A stretch of DNA of 64,000 bases, taken from assembly GCF_006716115.1 (NCBI RefSeq), contig NZ_VFOO01000002.1, positions 101,208-165,207 of the forward strand, read 5' to 3'. The stretch comes from Subtercola boreus. GTDB lineage: Bacteria; Actinomycetota; Actinomycetes; Actinomycetales; Microbacteriaceae. Positions 42,745-49,908 of this stretch are shown here, piece by piece. A program made the translations under genes and the position numbers. The notes beneath the pieces are model-generated. The model worked only from the letters and a program-made list of their open reading frames with translations, ran no database searches and had not been told where the DNA came from. The stretch's first letter is position 1. Each line of letters begins with the position of its first letter.

Positions 42745-43659
42745 GTGACTCTCGCTCTTACCCCGAATGTAAGGAACCCCTCTTTGTCTTTCCCAACCCG
42801 ACGAACATTTCTGCTCGGCCTGGCCGGCACCGGCGCTCTGGCCCTCGCCGGATGCACCGGCACCGGCACCACCACCAATTCCACACGTGTCGAAAATGAT
42901 GCGCCGCCTGGCACGGCGACCGTCGCCAACGTGGAAGGGACGTCCGGGCCGCTGATCGGCGGCACGATCGTCACGGTCACCGGATCTAACCTGCACAACA
43001 CCACCGGCGTGACCGTCGGCGGGAGCCCGGTTGTAGCGCTGACCGCCACCCAGGACACCGTCACCTTCACCACCCCCAACGCGGCGGAGTATCAGCCTGG
43101 CGCCGTGCCCGTCGTTCTCACCCAGACCAGTGGCGAACCCATTGATGCCGGCAGGGTGTTCGAGTACCAGGTCATCACACCGGTCGATAAGCAGATGGCG
43201 TACGCGTTCACCTACTGGCAGAACTACAACCTCGCCGAATGGGGCCAGCTGCCGGACAACGACTGCGGTAACTACGCCAACCAGACCCTCCTCGCCCGCG
43301 GCTGGGAACAGAACGAGGACTGGTTCAGCGACTACGCGACCACCGGAGACTTCAGCCTCAGCTGGGTACGCGGCAACGAAATGGACGAATACCTCCAATC
43401 CCGACCCGAAGTCACACGCCTCCCGTTCGAGGCCCGTAACCAAGTGAAGATCGGTGACATCGTCATGTTCGACTGGGACCAGGAGAACGACAACGGTGTT
43501 GACCACACCATGATCGTCTCAGCTGTCATTCCGCAGGCCAACGGTGTCAACGCGATCAAGCTCGCCGGGCACACTGTCGACGCCCAATATCGGGACTTCG
43601 ACGACCGGATCACTGTCGAGCACCCAGGCGGCACTGCCCACTTCCTCAGCATCGCCTAA
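42745..43659 (+). CDS. Lipoprotein with IPT/TIG and amidase-like domains
   Basis: 304 residues. PTRRTFLLGLAGTGALALAGC is a twin-arginine-like leader with lipobox LAGC. Residues 60-140 form an IPT/TIG-like beta domain (GPLIGGTIVTVTGSNL). The C-terminal part fits the Amidase_6 family: nucleophile Cys in PDNDCGNYANQTLLARGW and His in VDHTMIVSAV. Such domains occur in wall-associated amidases. GTG 42745 is used as start; TTG nearer to the RR motif is possible. Relation to copper is only by location. Confidence 0.72.
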   Translation: MTLALTPNVRNPSLSFPTRRTFLLGLAGTGALALAGCTGTGTTTNSTRVENDAPPGTATVANVEGTSGPLIGGTIVTVTGSNLHNTTGVTVGGSPVVALTATQDTVTFTTPNAAEYQPGAVPVVLTQTSGEPIDAGRVFEYQVITPVDKQMAYAFTYWQNYNLAEWGQLPDNDCGNYANQTLLARGWEQNEDWFSDYATTGDFSLSWVRGNEMDEYLQSRPEVTRLPFEARNQVKIGDIVMFDWDQENDNGVDHTMIVSAVIPQANGVNAIKLAGHTVDAQYRDFDDRITVEHPGGTAHFLSIA

Positions 43660-43664
43660 CCCAA

Positions 43665-43704
43665 ACCCGGGCCCGCCTTCGCCAGGCGCGTCCGGGGGCC
43701 GGGT
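43665..43704. terminator. Hairpin between convergent amidase and CopB genes
   Basis: ACCCGG...CCC pairs with GGG...CCGGGT (43665-43674 with 43694-43704), leaving a loop of about 19 bases. It lies exactly between two convergent stops and could serve both strands. No T run is visible. Confidence 0.35.
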
Positions 43705-45869
43705 CAACGGCTTAGGGTGACCGACGCGTTCTCTGCGGTGCTCCCGCCTATTGCTGCCGTATCGTGCTCGGCGGCGGGCGAGACGACGCTGACTTCTGGT
43801 CGGAGGTCAAGGCGGCGAAGCAGCTGCGCGTTCAGCGCAACGACCACCGTCGACACGCTCATCAACAGCGCGCCGACCGCCATCGGAAGAATGAACCCGA
43901 CGGGCGCGAGAACGCCGGCGGCGAGGGGCACGGAGAGTAGGTTGTAGCCGGCGGCCCACCCCAGGTTCTGCTTCATCTTCCGGTAGCTCTTTTTCGACAA
44001 CTCGATCACTGAAAGCACCGAACGTGGATCGTCGCTTGCGAGGATGACGCCAGCGGATGCGATCGCAACATCGGTGCCGGCACCGATCGCGATGCCGACG
44101 TCGGCCTGCGCCAAGGCGGGTGCGTCGTTCACGCCATCACCGACCATCGCGACCTTCCGGCCTTCCGCCTGCAGCTGCACGACCTTCTGGGCCTTGTCCT
44201 CCGGGTGCACGCCGGCGAAGACCCGGTCGATCCCGAGCGACGCGGCGACAGACTGCGCGACGGCTTCGGCATCACCGGTGATCATCACGACCTGAATCCC
44301 CAGTGCGTGGAGGGCGTCGACGGCCTGCCGGGACTCGAGCCGGATCTCGTCCGCGAGCCCTAACGCACCCACAACGGCGCCGTCTCGGAGTACGTGCAGG
44401 ATGATCTGACCGTCGTTCTCCCACGCCGTCGTCTCCGCCAATGGTGAAGCGTGGTGGGTGGTGAGCATGCTCGGCCCGCCGACACTGATGGTGCTGCCAT
44501 CCACGGTTCCTGAGACGCCGACCGCGGTCGAGGCCTGAAACTCGGTCGCGTGATGGGTCGGGAGTTCACGGGTTTTTGCGGCGGTGATGATGGCCTGTGC
44601 AAGCGGGTGCTCGCTATCCGCCTCGACCGCGGCCGCCCAGCCAAGCACATCCTCCACCGTGACCCCGTCAACGACCGCGACCGTCGAAACGATCGGTTCG
44701 CCCTTGGTCAGGGTTCCGGTCTTATCGAACAGGACTGTGTTCACCGTTCGCATGCTCTCAAGAGCGAGGCGGTCCTTGATCAGCACGCCGCCCTTCGCCG
44801 CACGCTCCGTTGCGATCGACACGACAAGAGGTATTGCCAGACCCAACGCGTGCGGGCACGCGATCACGAGAACGGTGACCGTCCGGATCACAGCGTCATC
44901 GGGTGCACCGAGGGCTGTCCAAACGATCGCGGTGAGAGCTGCCGACCCGAGCGCGAACCAGAACAACCACCCGGCCGCAGTGTCCGCGAGCCGCTGCGCC
45001 CGGGACGTGGAGTTCTGGGCCTCACTGACAAGGCGTTGAATGCCCGCCAACGCCGTGTCATCCCCAACAGCTGTCACCCGCACCCGGAGAGCGTTATCGG
45101 TCGCGACAGTACCGGCCACCACATGAGAGCCCACACTTCTGGTCACTGCCCGGGACTCACCCGTGATCATCGACTCGTCAACGTCAGCGGTACCTTCCGT
45201 AATATCCCCATCTGCCGGCACCCGGCCGCCAGGCCGCACCACAACAAGATCTCCCACCACCAGCTCAGACGGCGGAACCTTTACGGTGCTCTCACCCTCG
45301 ACACGTTCCGCTTCGTCCGGGAGCAGAGCGGCCAGCGATTCCAGCGCGGTCGATGTCTGCGCGAGGGAGCGCATCTCGATCCAATGTCCGAGCAGCATGA
45401 TCACGATCAGAAGCGCTAGCTCCCACCAGAAATCCAGTTGGTGATCCAGCAGGCCCAAACTTGCGCCCAACGATGCGAGGAAGGCGACTGTGATTGCCAG
45501 TGCGATGAGGAGCATCATTCCTGGCTTCCGTGCGCGGAGCTCCGTGGCAGCACCCGTCAGGAACGGCCGCCCACCCCACACATACATCACCGTTCCAAGC
45601 GCCGGAGAAATCCACTCGGTGACGGGGGTTTCCGGTAACGCGTACCCCAGGATCATCGCGAACATGCTGCTGAAAAATGTGACCGGGACAGCGATGACCA
45701 GCATGATCCAGAACAACCTCCGGAATTGGGCAACATGATCGCCGTGACCGGCATGGCCCCCGTGAGCTGCGTGATCCATCCCGCTGTGACCGGTCTTCTC
45801 GCCATGTGCCATGGCGGCAGCATTAGGCGCTTCAGGGGTCAGGTGGTGGCTGTGCTCGATTCGACTCAT
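43704..45869 (-). CDS. copB: P1B-3 copper/silver ATPase (CopB type)
   Basis: About 721 residues from ATG 45869; ATG 45881 is in frame but lies inside the operator. The N-terminus is His-rich (HSHHLTPEAP, HGGHAGHGDHVAQF) in place of an HMA domain. TM6 has IACPHALGLAIPL, Cys338-Pro-His340, the CPH signature of P1B-3 pumps that move Cu(II)/Ag. DKTGTLTKG and GDGVNDAPALAQADVG are intact. It complements the CPC-type CopA at 39117-41354. Preceded by a CsoR operator. Confidence 0.92.
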   Translation of the reverse strand: MSRIEHSHHLTPEAPNAAAMAHGEKTGHSGMDHAAHGGHAGHGDHVAQFRRLFWIMLVIAVPVTFFSSMFAMILGYALPETPVTEWISPALGTVMYVWGGRPFLTGAATELRARKPGMMLLIALAITVAFLASLGASLGLLDHQLDFWWELALLIVIMLLGHWIEMRSLAQTSTALESLAALLPDEAERVEGESTVKVPPSELVVGDLVVVRPGGRVPADGDITEGTADVDESMITGESRAVTRSVGSHVVAGTVATDNALRVRVTAVGDDTALAGIQRLVSEAQNSTSRAQRLADTAAGWLFWFALGSAALTAIVWTALGAPDDAVIRTVTVLVIACPHALGLAIPLVVSIATERAAKGGVLIKDRLALESMRTVNTVLFDKTGTLTKGEPIVSTVAVVDGVTVEDVLGWAAAVEADSEHPLAQAIITAAKTRELPTHHATEFQASTAVGVSGTVDGSTISVGGPSMLTTHHASPLAETTAWENDGQIILHVLRDGAVVGALGLADEIRLESRQAVDALHALGIQVVMITGDAEAVAQSVAASLGIDRVFAGVHPEDKAQKVVQLQAEGRKVAMVGDGVNDAPALAQADVGIAIGAGTDVAIASAGVILASDDPRSVLSVIELSKKSYRKMKQNLGWAAGYNLLSVPLAAGVLAPVGFILPMAVGALLMSVSTVVVALNAQLLRRLDLRPEVSVVSPAAEHDTAAIGGSTAENASVTLSR

Positions 45870-45879
45870 GTACCGAACC

Positions 45880-45900
45880 ATATACCCCCTAGGGGTATAT
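45880..45900. promoter_or_regulatory. CsoR operator upstream of copB
   Basis: The dyad ATACCCCCTAGGGGTAT (45882-45898) is extended by two more paired bases on each side. It ends 11 bp before the likely copB start, leaving almost no leader. CsoR encoded at 38465-38752 is the probable ligand. Confidence 0.8.
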
Positions 45901-46031
45901 GTCGAGACAAGGCTGGGCTCCTAGGCGGCCGTCAAAGAGCTTCTCTTCGGAGGTTGTCAAAATGGGCGTGGCTTCTCATCGCCATACTGGGTCGCGCTGT
46001 TCTGGCAGCAGCTTCTTGCGTGAGATGGGGG

Positions 46032-46181
46032 CTAGCGTGGGCGGTCGTTGTGTAGGCGCAAGGCTATCCAGAGGCCGCAGCGGCGGCATACGTACGATGC
46101 ACCTCTGTCGAGTTCGTGGACGTGACGCCTGTTGCGGAGTTTGCCGCAGCAGGAGCACACGACGCGGGTGTCAACAGTCAT
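46032..46181 (-). CDS. Small zinc-ribbon protein
   Basis: 49 residues from ATG 46181 (MTVDTRVVCSCCGKLRNRR start). Two CxxC knuckles, CSCC and CRRC, are separated by HVHELDRGASYV, a compact zinc ribbon, and the end is WIALRLHNDRPR. The coding frame extends upstream to 46301 but the ribbon alone looks like the gene. No obvious ribosome site. Function unknown; it might bind metal or nucleic acid. Confidence 0.45.
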   Translation of the reverse strand: MTVDTRVVCSCCGKLRNRRHVHELDRGASYVCRRCGLWIALRLHNDRPR

Positions 46182-46334
46182 GAGAAATGGCCGTACCGGC
46201 CGCTTTGCTAATGGGGCGGGTGTGAGTCGTGTGGTCAAACGCTGGTGCGAGCCAGTCAGCTCGCCGATCAGTGGTAGGCATTTACCGATCATCCTCCTCA
46301 CAGGTTCATTCCGCTCGGGTGCGGTGTGGGACGG

Positions 46335-47687
46335 CTAGAGCATGGAGCCAAGGTCGGAGGCTATAGAGGGGTAGGTGGCGGTCATCGACTTGAGCTGCCG
46401 GGTGGTGAGTCCAAGTTTGATGGCTAGACCGAGGATGTTGATCAGTTCGGAGTAATCGGGCCCGAGGAGGTGCGCGCCGAGGATCGTGTCGGTGTTCATA
46501 TCGATGATGATCTTCGTAGCTGCAGTCGTCTCACCGACGCGGTAGTTCGAGTACCAGCCGCTGGTGTCGAGGTGACGGACCGTGATGTCTGCGCCGCTGT
46601 CTCTCGCGTCTTGTTCGAGGACACCGACGCGGTTGAGTTCGGGGATGGTGAACACGGTGGTGGGCACGGCCGTGTAGTCGGGGGTCGTGGTGGTGGCCTT
46701 GAGCATATTGGAGGCTGCGACCTTCCCTTCGAACACGGCGACCGGAGTGAGGGGTCTGCCTGGTGTGTCGGCGCAGTCGCCGGCTGCGTAGACGGCGGGG
46801 TTGGTGGTGCTCTGCAGGTGTCCGGTGACGGTGACTCCGCGCGGGGTAGAGGCGATGTTTGCGGCGTTCAGGTCCAGGCCGTCGAGATTCGGGATCCGGC
46901 CTGCGCCGTGCACCACGAGGTCGGCGCCGATCACGAAGGTCTGCCCATCTCGCTCGAGCGTGATGTCGAGACCCGCCGCCGTGGGAGTGACGCTATGGAT
47001 CGTGGTGGCAAGCTGCACAAAAATGCCCGTTTTCTTGGTGCGTTCCACGAGCAAATCAACAAGGTCCGGGTCAAATTCCTTCAAGGGCCGGTCGCCGTGA
47101 TCGATGATTGTGCAGTTGGTTCCGGCGCGGGCGGCGATGTGCGCGAACTCGAACGAGATGAACCCGCCGCCAACGAACACGATTCGCTCCGGGAGCCGGT
47201 TGAGGTTGAGGAAATCGCTGCTGTCGATCAGGTGCTCGTGACCGGGGAACGCCAACGAGCGCGGGCGTGCACCGGAGGCAATAAGGAACCGTTTCGCGTT
47301 GACCTGCATCTCGTCGACGTCAATCCGGTTCGGACCGGTGAAGCGGGCGCTGCCGTGAAAGCTCACAACCCCGTTTCCGACGAGCTCGTCCTCTATCCCT
47401 TCAGGCACGCTATCGGTGAACCCTCGTTTATGGGCCATCAGAGCCGACCAGTCGATCGAGATCCTGCCCTCGCTGATGCCCTTACTGCGCATCAGATCGG
47501 CCGCGTCGATGACTTCCGCTCCGCGCCGGAGGATCTTCTTCGGATCGCAACCCCGCAGCGCACACGTGCCTCCATAGGGAAGGGCGTCCACGATCCCGAC
47601 ACGCCAGCCCTCGGCGGCACACTTGTTCGCGGCCGTCGTACCGGCCATCCCGGCACCAACGACGAACAGGTCGAACTCCGCGCTCAC
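46335..47687 (-). CDS. Pyridine nucleotide-disulfide oxidoreductase, mercuric-reductase-like
   Basis: 450 residues. FAD motif FVVGAGMAGTTAANKCA, redox pair Cys42/Cys47 in GGTCALRGCDPKK, NADPH motif VFVGGGFISFEFAHIAARAG near residue 170 and CADTPGRPLTPVA. The C-terminal Cys pair and N-terminal HMA domain of classical MerA are missing. Gene context (merR, alkylmercury-lyase-like gene, MerR-type promoter) supports a mercury role, but a glutathione/mycothione-type reductase role is possible. Overlaps the preceding gene by 4 bp. Confidence 0.78.
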   Translation of the reverse strand: MSAEFDLFVVGAGMAGTTAANKCAAEGWRVGIVDALPYGGTCALRGCDPKKILRRGAEVIDAADLMRSKGISEGRISIDWSALMAHKRGFTDSVPEGIEDELVGNGVVSFHGSARFTGPNRIDVDEMQVNAKRFLIASGARPRSLAFPGHEHLIDSSDFLNLNRLPERIVFVGGGFISFEFAHIAARAGTNCTIIDHGDRPLKEFDPDLVDLLVERTKKTGIFVQLATTIHSVTPTAAGLDITLERDGQTFVIGADLVVHGAGRIPNLDGLDLNAANIASTPRGVTVTGHLQSTTNPAVYAAGDCADTPGRPLTPVAVFEGKVAASNMLKATTTTPDYTAVPTTVFTIPELNRVGVLEQDARDSGADITVRHLDTSGWYSNYRVGETTAATKIIIDMNTDTILGAHLLGPDYSELINILGLAIKLGLTTRQLKSMTATYPSIASDLGSML

Positions 47688-47983
47688 GCTGCAGCCAGGG
47701 CGGAGCGCAGTTGCTCCACCGTTGGTGCGCCAGCGAGCCCTTCGGGTGTGACATATATACGGCAGGCAAGCCCGACTAGCGCATCCGGATCGGGGAAAAG
47801 GTCAGCGCCGTTCACCAACATGCTCGGCGACCCTCGGAAACCAATCGCCCTGGCCTGCTCCACCGTCTCCACCAGAAACGGTCTCACGGTCAAGCCGGGC
47901 CGATCCTGGGCGAGGTCCGCGAGACGTGCTGCAGCAACCGTCCAGTTCGGGCATCCATCAAAGTATTGCAAGGTTATCTCCAC
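47684..47983 (-). CDS. Thioredoxin-like small protein of mer locus (often annotated alkylmercury lyase)
   Basis: 99 residues from GTG 47983. Thioredoxin-like fold with QYFDGCPNW near the start (one Cys in DGCPNW), GFRGSPSMLVNG in the cis-Pro position, and VGLACRIYVTPEG with a second Cys. Short proteins of this kind accompany actinobacterial mer genes and are often named alkylmercury lyase, although they lack the MerB fold length. Role probably in Hg thiol chemistry (inference). Confidence 0.65.
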   Translation of the reverse strand: MEITLQYFDGCPNWTVAAARLADLAQDRPGLTVRPFLVETVEQARAIGFRGSPSMLVNGADLFPDPDALVGLACRIYVTPEGLAGAPTVEQLRSALAAA

Positions 47984-47990
47984 GACCCGA

Positions 47991-48021
47991 CTGTAAACCC
48001 TGCACCCCACTGCAAGGTCAA
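47991..48021 (-). promoter_or_regulatory. MerR-type promoter/operator of the mer locus
   Basis: On the minus strand, -35 TTGACC (48021-48016) and -10 TTACAG (47996-47991) are separated by 19 bp, the long spacer typical of MerR-activated promoters. The spacer region is an imperfect dyad ACCCTGCACCCCACTGCAAGGT (47997-48018 in two halves, ACC.TGCA and TGCA.GGT). It lies between merR and the divergent target genes. Confidence 0.75.
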
Positions 48022-48037
48022 GTGATGGAATGAGGTC

Positions 48038-48448
48038 ATGCGAATCGGAAACCTTGCCCATGCCACCGGAGTCAGCGCGCAAACGATCCGGTTCTACGAA
48101 CGCCAGGGACTCCTACCCTCGCCCGATCGGGAGACAAACGGGTACCGGCAGTACAACGCCGCGGCCGCTACGCGGTTGCGGTTCATTCGAGCATCCCAGA
48201 CCGCCGGCTTGACGCTCACCGACATCGGCAGCGTCCTCGCCCTCCGGCAGGCGGGCGAGGTGCCTTGCGAGCACGTCACCGCCCTACTTACTGGCAAGCT
48301 CGAAGACGTCCGTACTCGGCAACGGGAGCTTGCCCTTCTGGAGACCGAACTGGAAAACGCCCTCGACGCGAGCCGCCAACTCGACCCCGCCGACTGCACC
48401 GCCAGCAGCGTGTGCCAGATCATCGTAAAACCGCATACGCGTCCATGA
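48038..48448 (+). CDS. merR: MerR-family mercury-responsive regulator
   Basis: 136 residues. N-terminal MerR HTH (MRIGNLAHATGVSAQTIRFY), dimer helix in the middle, and Cys77 (GEVPCEHV), Cys120 and Cys126 (DCTASSVC) in places similar to the three Hg ligands of MerR. Divergently transcribed from the oxidoreductase pair and overlapping no other gene. It should activate the promoter at 47991-48021. Confidence 0.83.
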   Translation: MRIGNLAHATGVSAQTIRFYERQGLLPSPDRETNGYRQYNAAAATRLRFIRASQTAGLTLTDIGSVLALRQAGEVPCEHVTALLTGKLEDVRTRQRELALLETELENALDASRQLDPADCTASSVCQIIVKPHTRP

Positions 48449-48525
48449 ACGACCGTTCACGAGCCGATCAGGGCAGCGGTGCGCGAAGGCGTTGACCGTG
48501 TGTCGCGGGTAGTGTCCGAAGCTTT

Positions 48526-48550
48526 GTAACGCAGGCGACCTTCGCGTTAC
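48526..48550. terminator. Hairpin between convergent merR and resolvase genes
   Basis: GTAACGC and GCGTTAC form a perfect 7-bp stem, extended inside by AGG/CCT. It lies between two convergent gene ends. It could also be part of a recombination site, but no repeat structure typical of res is evident. Confidence 0.4.
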
Positions 48551-48570
48551 GGCTTTGAGGCCGTCCCGGT

Positions 48571-49155
48571 CTATTCGGAGACGCCTGCGGCTAGCTCGTA
48601 CCTATATAAGGTCGCGCGCGACCATCCAACGAGCTGTGCTGCGTCGGCCGCTGTTTTTCCGGCCTTTCGAGCGGCGCGAACGATCTCGAGCTTTTCCGCG
48701 ATGATTCGCGGGTCACTCGTGGGTCGTCCGAACTTGGTGCCGGCTGCTTGAGCGACGGCAATGCCGGCGTTGACGCGTTCGACGATCAGTTCGCGTTCGT
48801 ATTCGGCCAGGGTGGCGAGCATGCCGAGCATCATCCGACCAGTCTTCGTCGAGGGGTCAATGCCGTCTGACACGGACCGCACGTTGATTCCGGCTTGTTG
48901 CAGCGACTTCACGGTGTTCAGTACGTCAATCAGTGACCGGCCGAGCCGGTCGATCCGCCAGACCACGAGGGTATCTCCGTCGACGGCGTGCTCGAGGAGC
49001 CGACTCATCGCAGGTCTGCTCGCGGCGACCTTTGTTCCGGAGGTGACGTCGGAGAATATGTCCCGCTGCTGCACCCCGATCTTTACGAGTGCGTCGACCT
49101 GCAGTTGTGCATCCTGCGCGGCGGTGCTGACCCGCGTGTATCCGAGTAGTCTCAT
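48571..49155 (-). CDS. Serine resolvase/invertase
   Basis: 194 residues from ATG 49155 (MRLLGYTRVST). Catalytic Ser of YTRVST, the AEYERELI segment, and DTLVVWRIDRLGRSLIDVLN are those of small serine recombinases (Tn3-type TnpR/Pin). C-terminal HTH: KTAADAAQLVGWSRATLYRY. No transposase gene is next to it. It marks this segment as at least once mobile, or as a plasmid dimer-resolution function. Confidence 0.9.
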   Translation of the reverse strand: MRLLGYTRVSTAAQDAQLQVDALVKIGVQQRDIFSDVTSGTKVAASRPAMSRLLEHAVDGDTLVVWRIDRLGRSLIDVLNTVKSLQQAGINVRSVSDGIDPSTKTGRMMLGMLATLAEYERELIVERVNAGIAVAQAAGTKFGRPTSDPRIIAEKLEIVRAARKAGKTAADAAQLVGWSRATLYRYELAAGVSE

Positions 49156-49406
49156 GTGGCCATCATGCCTCAGCAACTCCTAAAAACCGGCGTGAGACAC
49201 ATGTGACTACGAGATGAGTTTTCGAGACAACCGGCAACCGCGGAATCTCGCGGATCCAGCAGACCATTTCGTGGGGGAGTGGGGTGCCTCAGAAACCTTT
49301 ACCTTTTCGAGGCGCATCGTGTTTCCAGGGGCCTCGTTCGCGGGCCAATGAAGGTGACTGTTATACCGCGACGGCGGACGGGAACGATCTGGCAGGGTCC
49401 TCATGA
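49156..49406. other. Gap between resolvase and CstR-like gene
   Basis: About 250 bp without a supported gene. A res-like site would be expected upstream of the resolvase (49160-49260), but I do not see three clear paired subsites. TGTGTCTCACGCCGG-type sequence on the minus strand near 49190-49205 is the only notable string. Confidence 0.3.
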
Positions 49407-49697
49407 TCAGGCGAGGGTGAGGAAGAGTTTCTCGAGCTTGTCGGGCGTCATTGGTTGGCTGTCGGGATCGGTGATGCAGTCGCGCATCGCGGACGATACG
49501 ATCGTGAATCCCGCGCGGTCCAGTGCTTTGGAGACTGCGGCGAGCTGGATGATGACGTCTTGGCATTCGGCCCCGGATTCGATCGCTGCGATTACCGCAT
49601 TCAGTTGTCCGTTTGCGCGGCGGAGCCGATTGACGATTTTGCGCTGCTGCGCCCTACGGTCTTCGGTTGTGTCGGTCTCGGGGCCTGTGATGGTCAT
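49407..49697 (-). CDS. CstR-like persulfide-sensing repressor (CsoR family)
   Basis: 96 residues from ATG 49697; upstream frame is unrelated. DUF156 fold with Cys45 (GAECQDVII) and Cys74 (AMRDCITD), 29 residues apart as in CsoR, but the His ligand four residues before the second Cys is Ala70. Loss of this His with two kept Cys is the mark of CstR, which senses sulfide-derived persulfides. It ends the operon with the rhodanese remnant and CoADR-rhodanese gene, whose promoter carries a matching operator. Confidence 0.8.
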   Translation of the reverse strand: MTITGPETDTTEDRRAQQRKIVNRLRRANGQLNAVIAAIESGAECQDVIIQLAAVSKALDRAGFTIVSSAMRDCITDPDSQPMTPDKLEKLFLTLA

Positions 49698-49734
49698 TTC
49701 TGTCCTCGGTGCGGTGGGGCTTCTGCGGGCCGTC

Positions 49735-49908
49735 TCAGAAATGCTCAGTGGGCAGGCCGGCTGCGATCCAGGCGCTGGTGCCACCCTCGACGTTGATCGC
49801 GTCGATGCCGTGCCGGGTGAGCATTTCGGTGGGTTCGTCGGGCTCCCGCACGTCGATGACGGTTGCGTCTGCCGTGCGGGCAAGTTCTGTGACGGTGGTG
49901 TGCTTCAT
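49735..49908 (-). pseudogene. Internally deleted rhodanese (57 codons)
   Basis: The frame starts MKHTTVTELARTADATVIDV, the N-terminal part of a rhodanese domain (VIDVREPDE), and jumps directly to TEMLTRHGIDAINVEGGTSAW, the C-terminal part. About 45 residues, including the active-site Cys loop and the usual GHIPGA segment, are missing in frame. Its ATG overlaps the stop of the CoADR-rhodanese gene. Without the Cys it cannot act as sulfurtransferase. It could be a relic or a new small protein. Confidence 0.75.

Noticed and set aside
49730..49745. GTCTCAGAAA resembling a Tn3-family inverted-repeat end
   Set aside because: The match is only about 10 bp, lies across the stop of the rhodanese remnant, and no partner end was found.
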